This document shows positions 16,501 through 20,555 of a stretch of 20,555 nucleotides of DNA, in pieces (position 1 is the stretch's first letter; each line of letters opens with the position of its first letter). The notes beneath the pieces are model-generated. The model made no database searches, was not told where the DNA came from, and saw nothing but the letters and a program-made list of their open reading frames with translations. Origin of the DNA: an uncultured Muribaculaceae bacterium (GTDB taxonomy: Bacteria; Bacteroidota; Bacteroidia; Bacteroidales; Muribaculaceae); contig CAJTWL010000036.1 in assembly GCA_910579845.1 (NCBI GenBank), positions 1 through 20,555 of the forward strand, in the 5' to 3' direction. Position numbers and translations under genes: made by a program.

Positions 16501-16683
16501 AGAAACTGTTTATTTATTACGAAAAAAATATTATATGTATTCTTTCAGGTCTTTTGAGTGTCTTTTCGGCTGTTTCCGCCAAGTCTCATCGGTCAAAACC
16601 GGGAGGTTTCTCCCTCTTCGGCTTGCGTAAACATCTCAAAAATCCATCTCAAAATCCTCTGAAAATAAATTTAAACAGTTTCT
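16501..16683 (+). repeat. ~185-bp palindromic intergenic repeat, copy 2
   Basis: Second copy of the element at 11065-11249, same orientation, about 95% identical. The ends are a perfect 11-bp inverted repeat, AGAAACTGTTT (16501-16511) and AAACAGTTTCT (16673-16683). If the end is set at GAAAC, TTA occurs just outside both ends (16499-16501 and 16683-16685), a possible 3-bp target duplication; copy 1 has ATA and TTA there. Weak similarity continues for about 25 nt past the right end in both copies. It lies in the 332-nt gap between mmdA and mce, against the direction of both genes. The rest of that gap holds the mce terminator (16733-16773) and short AT-rich spacers without a clear promoter. 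Confidence 0.85.
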
Positions 16684-16732
16684 TAGAAACAGGAATAATA
16701 AAGATAGTTTTAACCTATTTATCTACATACAC

Positions 16733-16773
16733 AAAACTCATCCAAAGAAATTAATTTCCCAAGGATGAGTTTT
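16733..16773 (-). terminator. Probable terminator downstream of mce
   Basis: AAAACTCATCC (16733-16743) pairs perfectly over 11 bp with GGATGAGTTTT (16763-16773) around a 19-nt loop, 9 nt after the mce stop. On the minus strand the stem ends in TTTT. The long loop and short U-run make it weaker than the other terminators here; it could also act on the plus strand. Confidence 0.7.
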
Positions 16774-16782
16774 ATTAATTTT

Positions 16783-17202
16783 TTATTTATTAGGATCTTC
16801 GCAAAGTTCTGTAAGAACAGCTTCAGTGGACTTCGGGTGAAGGAACGCGATCTTAAGACCGTCAGCACCATTTCTCGGAGCTTTGTCAATAAGTTTTACG
16901 CCTTTCTCTTCAGCCTCAGCCAATGCATTTGCAACGCCATCTTCAACAGCAAAAGCCATATGATGCATTCCACCACGACCTCCATTTTTCTCAATAAATT
17001 TCGCTATTGTACTTTCAGGAGAAGTAGCCTCGAGGAGCTCAATTTTTGTATCACCAACCTTAAAGAAAGCCGTAGTTACTTTTTGATCTTCGACAACCTC
17101 TTTTTTGTAACATTTAAATCCAAGAATGGTTTCGTAATACTTGATAGCTTCTTCGAGATTCGGAACGGCGATTCCAATATGCTCAATGTGAGAAATTTTC
17201 AT
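16783..17202 (-). CDS. mce: Methylmalonyl-CoA epimerase
   Basis: Interconverts (R)- and (S)-methylmalonyl-CoA between the B12-dependent mutase and the decarboxylase in the succinate-propionate pathway. Its 139 residues are the usual length for this vicinal-oxygen-chelate family. Two paired beta-alpha-beta-beta-beta modules are visible: HIEHIGIAVPNLEEAIKYYE (5-24) and GMHHMAFAVEDGVANAL (78-94). Probable metal ligands are His8, a His of the HH pair at 80-81, and a Glu in VLTELCE (129-135). The LHPKST motif (121-126) is typical. It is transcribed away from lpxD and toward mmdA, whose operon uses its product. Confidence 0.95.
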   Translation of the reverse strand: MKISHIEHIGIAVPNLEEAIKYYETILGFKCYKKEVVEDQKVTTAFFKVGDTKIELLEATSPESTIAKFIEKNGGRGGMHHMAFAVEDGVANALAEAEEKGVKLIDKAPRNGADGLKIAFLHPKSTEAVLTELCEDPNK

Positions 17203-17256
17203 TGTGATTTGTATTTAGGTTAGATTAAATTTTAATGTAGAATATCAATGTAGGTG

Positions 17257-17264
17257 CAAATATA
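17257..17264 (-). promoter_or_regulatory. Probable -7 box for mce
   Basis: CAAATATA on the plus strand reads TATATTTG on the minus strand, a match to TAnnTTTG. It would give a leader of roughly 45-50 nt for mce. No convincing -33 TTTG is seen at the proper spacing. Confidence 0.5.
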
Positions 17265-17298
17265 CAACTTTTTTCGCTTTAATATCATAAAAAAATGC

Positions 17299-17306
17299 TA
17301 AATTTG
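17299..17306 (+). promoter_or_regulatory. -7 box for the lpxD-lpxC/fabZ-lpxA operon
   Basis: TAAATTTG matches TAnnTTTG and lies 22 nt before the lpxD ATG. The -33 region is only T-rich (around 17271-17280), so the upstream box is weak. It is divergent from the mce box about 40 bp away. Confidence 0.55.
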
Positions 17307-17328
17307 CAAAAACATCAATTGATTAAAT

Positions 17329-18324
17329 ATGGAATTTACGGCACAACTTATTGCTGAAATGACAAACGGCAAAGTTGAAGGGGATGGTAATGTAAAATTG
17401 ACTGGATTTGCGAAAATTGAGGAGGCAGAACCAGGCAGTCTGTGTTTTATAGCAAATCCGAAATATGCAAATCATATATATGACACAAAAGCATCGGCCG
17501 TATTGGTGTCTGAAGATTTTATATTGGATCGTCCTGTAAATCCAGTATTGATACATGTCAAAGATCCATATGTGGCACTTGCTGATTTAATGAGCGCAGT
17601 AGAAAAATCGAAACCTCGTCCACATGGAGTAGAAACGCCGTCTTTTATTTCAGAAGGGGTAAATGTTCCAGACAGCGTTTATGTAGGCGCTTTCGCTTAT
17701 ATTGGAAAAAACTGCAAAATAGGAGACAATGTCCTTATATATCCACAGACGTACATAGGTGATAATGTCACAATTGGGGACAACTCCGTTATTTACGCCG
17801 GAGCAAAGATATACAAAGAATGCATTATCGGTAACAATTGCATTATTCATTCAGGCGCGGTAATTGGCGCAGACGGATTCGGGTTTGCACCAAAAGAAGA
17901 CGGGACATATGAAAAAATTCCACAGATCGGTAATGTCATAATTGAAGACGATGTTGAGATTGGCGCCAATACCACGATAGACAGAGCCACATTCGGATGT
18001 ACCCGGATAAAGACCGGAACCAAACTTGACAATCTTATACAGATTGCACATAATGTAGAAGTAGGGAAGGGCAATGTATTTGCGGCACAAGTAGGGGTAG
18101 CCGGCTCAACTAAAATAGGAGATTATAACCAGGTAGGAGGTCAAGTAGGTTTTGCCGGACATATAAAGGTTGGCAATTGTAACCAGATTGGTGCACAATC
18201 GGGAATACCATCCAAAATAGGCGACAAAAACCGGATAATCGGTTCCCCCGCTATAGATTTTCACTCCTATGCAAAATTGCAAGTTTATCAAAAACGATTA
18301 GGAGATCTATTCAAGAACAAATAA
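17329..18324 (+). CDS. lpxD: UDP-3-O-acylglucosamine N-acyltransferase LpxD
   Basis: Third committed step of lipid A synthesis: adds a 3-hydroxyacyl chain from acyl carrier protein to the 2-amine of UDP-3-O-acylglucosamine in the cytoplasm. Its 331 residues are near the usual ~340. An N-terminal uridine-binding domain (about 1-100, including SLCFIANPKYANHI) precedes a left-handed beta-helix of hexapeptide repeats (about 105-305, for example IGKNCKIGDNVLIYP). The probable catalytic base is His241 in QIAHNVEVG, matching E. coli His239, and GADGFGFAP (180-188) is the LpxD signature. It is the first gene of a three-gene operon, with 9 nt to lpxC/fabZ, in the order common to Bacteroidales. Confidence 0.97.
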   Translation: MEFTAQLIAEMTNGKVEGDGNVKLTGFAKIEEAEPGSLCFIANPKYANHIYDTKASAVLVSEDFILDRPVNPVLIHVKDPYVALADLMSAVEKSKPRPHGVETPSFISEGVNVPDSVYVGAFAYIGKNCKIGDNVLIYPQTYIGDNVTIGDNSVIYAGAKIYKECIIGNNCIIHSGAVIGADGFGFAPKEDGTYEKIPQIGNVIIEDDVEIGANTTIDRATFGCTRIKTGTKLDNLIQIAHNVEVGKGNVFAAQVGVAGSTKIGDYNQVGGQVGFAGHIKVGNCNQIGAQSGIPSKIGDKNRIIGSPAIDFHSYAKLQVYQKRLGDLFKNK

Positions 18325-18333
18325 CACAAAGAT

Positions 18334-19716
18334 ATGCAACAATTAACGCTTAACGAGTCATTTGAAGTAGCAGGCAAAGGACTCCATTCAGGACTAAAAA
18401 TAAAAGCTGTTTTCAAACCGGCACCAGAAAATCATGGATATAAAATCAAGAGAGTTGATATTGAAGGGGAACCAATAATAGATGCGGTTGCAGAGAACGT
18501 AATAGACACAAAACGCGGCACCGTATTAGGAAAAGGGAATGTATATGTAAGCACCGTTGAACACGCATTGTCTGCATTGTATGCAGCCGGCGTGGACAAC
18601 TGCCTGATTGAAGTCGACGGTCCGGAACTCCCGATACTTGACGGGAGCGCAATTATATACGTTAACGCATTGGAACAGGTGGGGCTTAAAGAACAGGCAG
18701 CGGAAAAAGAATTCTATTACATTAAAGAGAAAAAACAGTTCAAGGACGAAGAGAACGGTTCAACCCTGACTATATATCCGGATGATGGTTTCAGCGTAGA
18801 ATGTATGGTTGAGTATAATTCTCAAGTTTTACCCAATCAGTTTGCAATTCTTGACGAACTTGCTGAATTCAAGCAAGAAGTCGCAAGCGCACGTACATTT
18901 GTATTTGTAAGAGAGATTCAAGATCTTATCAACAACGATCTTATCAAAGGAGGAGATCTTGATAATGCAATAGTTATTTATGATGAGGAGATTCCACAAA
19001 ACAAAGTTGACGAAATTTGTGACATCGTAGGAGTACCTCACATGCACTTAAGTAAACTCGGATACATAAACCCGACTCCTCTAAAATGGGATAATGAACC
19101 TGCTCGCCATAAACTTATGGACATTATTGGTGACCTTTCTTTAATAGGTCGTCCGATTAAAGGCAGAGTAGTGGCAATTCGTCCCGGTCACACAGTAAAT
19201 AACAAATTTACACGGATGGTGCGTAAAGAGGTGAAACACACAGAAATCCAAAGTCCTCTTTACACCCCCAACACTCCACCAATCATAAATGTAAACGGCA
19301 TAAAAAAACTGCTTCCTCACCGTTATCCGTTTTTGCTTATTGATAAAGTAATTGAAATAGATAAGAAACATGTTGTAGCAGTTAAAAACGTAACAGTAAA
19401 TGAACCGTTTTTCCCGGGACATTTTCCTGAAGAACCGGTTATGCCAGGCGTTCTTCAGGTCGAGGCAATGGCACAGGCAGCCGGAGTATTGGTTCTCAAC
19501 TTCCTTGAGGATCCCGAACAGTATTCTACTTATTTCCTTAAGATTGACAATGTAAAATTCCGTCAGAAAGTTGTACCCGGCTCAACACTTTTGCTTAGTG
19601 TGTCTCTAACTACTGAGATCAGGCGTGGATGCGCTATGGTCAAAGGTTATGCCTTTGTAGGGGAGAAAATTGTATGCGAAGCCGAGTTTATGGCTCAAAT
19701 CATAAAGAATAAGTAA
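18334..19716 (+). CDS. lpxC/fabZ: Bifunctional LpxC deacetylase / FabZ dehydratase
   Basis: A fusion of two enzymes in 460 residues. The N-terminal LpxC (about 1-305) removes the acetyl group from UDP-3-O-acyl-N-acetylglucosamine, the committed step of lipid A synthesis. GLHSG (16-20), zinc ligands His77 (STVEHALSAL), His259 and Asp263 (HKLMD), and the catalytic-region His286 (RPGHTVNN) are all present. The C-terminal FabZ (about 315-460) dehydrates 3-hydroxyacyl carrier protein in fatty acid elongation. It shows LLPHRYPFLLIDKV (326-339), catalytic His363 in GHFP and Glu377 in VEAMAQ. Both active sites look intact. LpxC and FabZ use overlapping hydroxyacyl pools, so fusion may fix their ratio. 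The fusion is characteristic of Bacteroidetes. Gaps are 9 nt upstream and 20 nt downstream. Confidence 0.98.
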   Translation: MQQLTLNESFEVAGKGLHSGLKIKAVFKPAPENHGYKIKRVDIEGEPIIDAVAENVIDTKRGTVLGKGNVYVSTVEHALSALYAAGVDNCLIEVDGPELPILDGSAIIYVNALEQVGLKEQAAEKEFYYIKEKKQFKDEENGSTLTIYPDDGFSVECMVEYNSQVLPNQFAILDELAEFKQEVASARTFVFVREIQDLINNDLIKGGDLDNAIVIYDEEIPQNKVDEICDIVGVPHMHLSKLGYINPTPLKWDNEPARHKLMDIIGDLSLIGRPIKGRVVAIRPGHTVNNKFTRMVRKEVKHTEIQSPLYTPNTPPIINVNGIKKLLPHRYPFLLIDKVIEIDKKHVVAVKNVTVNEPFFPGHFPEEPVMPGVLQVEAMAQAAGVLVLNFLEDPEQYSTYFLKIDNVKFRQKVVPGSTLLLSVSLTTEIRRGCAMVKGYAFVGEKIVCEAEFMAQIIKNK

Positions 19717-19736
19717 CATCAACTAACCAAATATCA

Positions 19737-20510
19737 ATGTCAAACTTATATACAGTACATCCTGAAGCCAAGATCGGGAACAATGTTTCCATTGGAAATT
19801 TTACAAATATTTATGAGGATGTAGTGATTGGTGACAATACAGTCATCTATGGGAATGTTACTATTTTTCCCGGAGCGAGAATTGGCAGCAATGTCAAGAT
19901 ATTTCCCGGAGCTGTTGTTTCCGGAATTCCACAGGATCTTAAGTTCAGAGGCGAAAAAACCTACGCATATGTCGGCAACGGTACAACACTTAGAGAATGT
20001 GTGACAGTAAACAGGGGAACTGCTTCCAAAGGAGAAACCCGTATTGGAGAGAACTGTCTGATCATGGCTTACTGTCATGTAGCACATGACTGCAAAGTCG
20101 GTAACCGCGTAATAATATCCAATGCCGCTCAATTGGCAGGAGAAGTTATTGTAGATGACTGCGCTGTGATAGGCGGAGGAAGCCTGATACACCAATTCTG
20201 TCATCTTGGAAGAAACATAATGCTACAGGGTGGTGCTTTGGTAAACAAGGATATCCCTCCATTTGTCAAAGCCGCTCGTGAACCGATATCGTACGTAGGT
20301 CTCAATTACATAGGTCTCCACAGAAACGGTTTCTCTGAAGAAGAAATCAGACATATTGCTGATATTTACCGCATACTGTATCTCAGTGATTTAAATGTCA
20401 CAAATGCTGTAAAACTGATAGACAAATCAATTCCTCAAAGTACATATAGAGATGAGATAATTGATTTTGTATCCAACTCTGAACGAGGGGTTATAAGATC
20501 TGCTATCTGA
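19737..20510 (+). CDS. lpxA: UDP-N-acetylglucosamine O-acyltransferase LpxA
   Basis: First step of lipid A synthesis: transfers a 3-hydroxyacyl chain to the 3-OH of UDP-GlcNAc in the cytoplasm as a trimer. Its 257 residues match the family (about 255-262). A left-handed beta-helix of hexapeptide repeats fills about 8-180 (AKIGNNVSIG, VIGDNTVIYGN). GIPQDLKFRGEKT (63-75) is the LpxA signature. The probable catalytic His117 is in VAHDCKVG, matching E. coli His125, and NRGT (92-95) is conserved. The acyl-length ruler lies around QGGALVNKDIPPFVKA (164-179); I cannot predict chain length from it. A helical C-terminal domain follows (about 195-257). It is the last operon gene in view; 20511-20555 shows no terminator, so transcription may continue past the window. 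Confidence 0.97.
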   Translation: MSNLYTVHPEAKIGNNVSIGNFTNIYEDVVIGDNTVIYGNVTIFPGARIGSNVKIFPGAVVSGIPQDLKFRGEKTYAYVGNGTTLRECVTVNRGTASKGETRIGENCLIMAYCHVAHDCKVGNRVIISNAAQLAGEVIVDDCAVIGGGSLIHQFCHLGRNIMLQGGALVNKDIPPFVKAAREPISYVGLNYIGLHRNGFSEEEIRHIADIYRILYLSDLNVTNAVKLIDKSIPQSTYRDEIIDFVSNSERGVIRSAI

Positions 20511-20555
20511 TTCATAAGAAATTGCTTAAGATAAAACCATAAAGGCAGGCTCCAA

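Noticed and set aside
16554..16754. A 66-codon TTG-start open frame through repeat copy 2, also open in copy 1
   Set aside because: All substitutions between the two copies that fall in this frame change an amino acid, there is no synonymous excess, and the DNA is constrained as an inverted repeat. It is a by-product of the element, not a gene.
16765..17223. A 152-codon open frame on the plus strand opposite mce
   Set aside because: It is fully antisense to a clear epimerase gene and its product is Phe/Ser-rich with no domain sense.
19746..20204. A 152-codon minus-strand open frame opposite lpxA
   Set aside because: It mirrors the hexapeptide-repeat coding pattern of lpxA; no independent support.

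Overview
The window reads as ordinary chromosome from a Bacteroidales bacterium. The pointers are low-GC DNA, Bacteroidetes-type promoter boxes (TAnnTTTG, sometimes with an upstream TTTG-like -33 box), an LpxC-FabZ fusion gene, an OstA-like/SurA-like outer-membrane cluster, and a methylmalonyl-CoA epimerase/decarboxylase cluster typical of succinate-to-propionate fermenters. A gut Bacteroidales outside Bacteroides itself (for example Muribaculaceae-like) is my guess; the genus cannot be fixed from this sequence. I see no rRNA, tRNA, CRISPR array, prophage or intact insertion sequence.

Layout. (1) Positions 1-178 hold a Rho-independent terminator for something upstream and a promoter for recQ (179-2359). 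(2) 2461-10999 is an envelope-biogenesis block: a large two-domain parvulin-type isomerase, then a terminator and a new promoter, then a tightly packed run of a SurA-like lipoprotein lacking rotamase domains, a SurA-like isomerase, an OstA/LptA-like protein and mutL. (3) 11295-11840 encodes a pRiA4b ORF-3-like protein and faces a small orphan gene (minus strand, 11927-12268) across a bidirectional terminator. (4) 12517-16450 (minus strand) is a four-gene sodium-translocating decarboxylase operon in the transcribed order alpha, gamma, biotin carrier, beta. The epimerase gene mce lies upstream at 16783-17202. (5) 17329-20510 is the lipid A operon lpxD - lpxC/fabZ - lpxA, divergent from mce.

How the genes fit together. 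mce and the mmd subunits convert (R)-methylmalonyl-CoA formed in the succinate pathway to propionyl-CoA while pumping Na+. lpxD, lpxC/fabZ and lpxA supply the early acylation and deacetylation steps of lipid A. The SurA-like and OstA-like proteins probably act on outer-membrane proteins and lipopolysaccharide in the periplasm. recQ and mutL are DNA-maintenance genes, mutL being embedded in the envelope operon.

The most unusual non-coding signal is a pair of ~185-bp, about 95% identical, imperfectly palindromic elements with matching ends (11065-11249 and 16501-16683). They lie in two unrelated intergenic regions, carry no credible gene, and look like a non-autonomous mobile or structured repeat. 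One copy, together with a terminator, separates mce from the decarboxylase operon; the other forms the region just upstream of the pRiA4b ORF-3-like gene. Also notable are a MutL that has lost the known endonuclease motifs, and a decarboxylase gamma subunit with a periplasmic module of three CX3C pairs.
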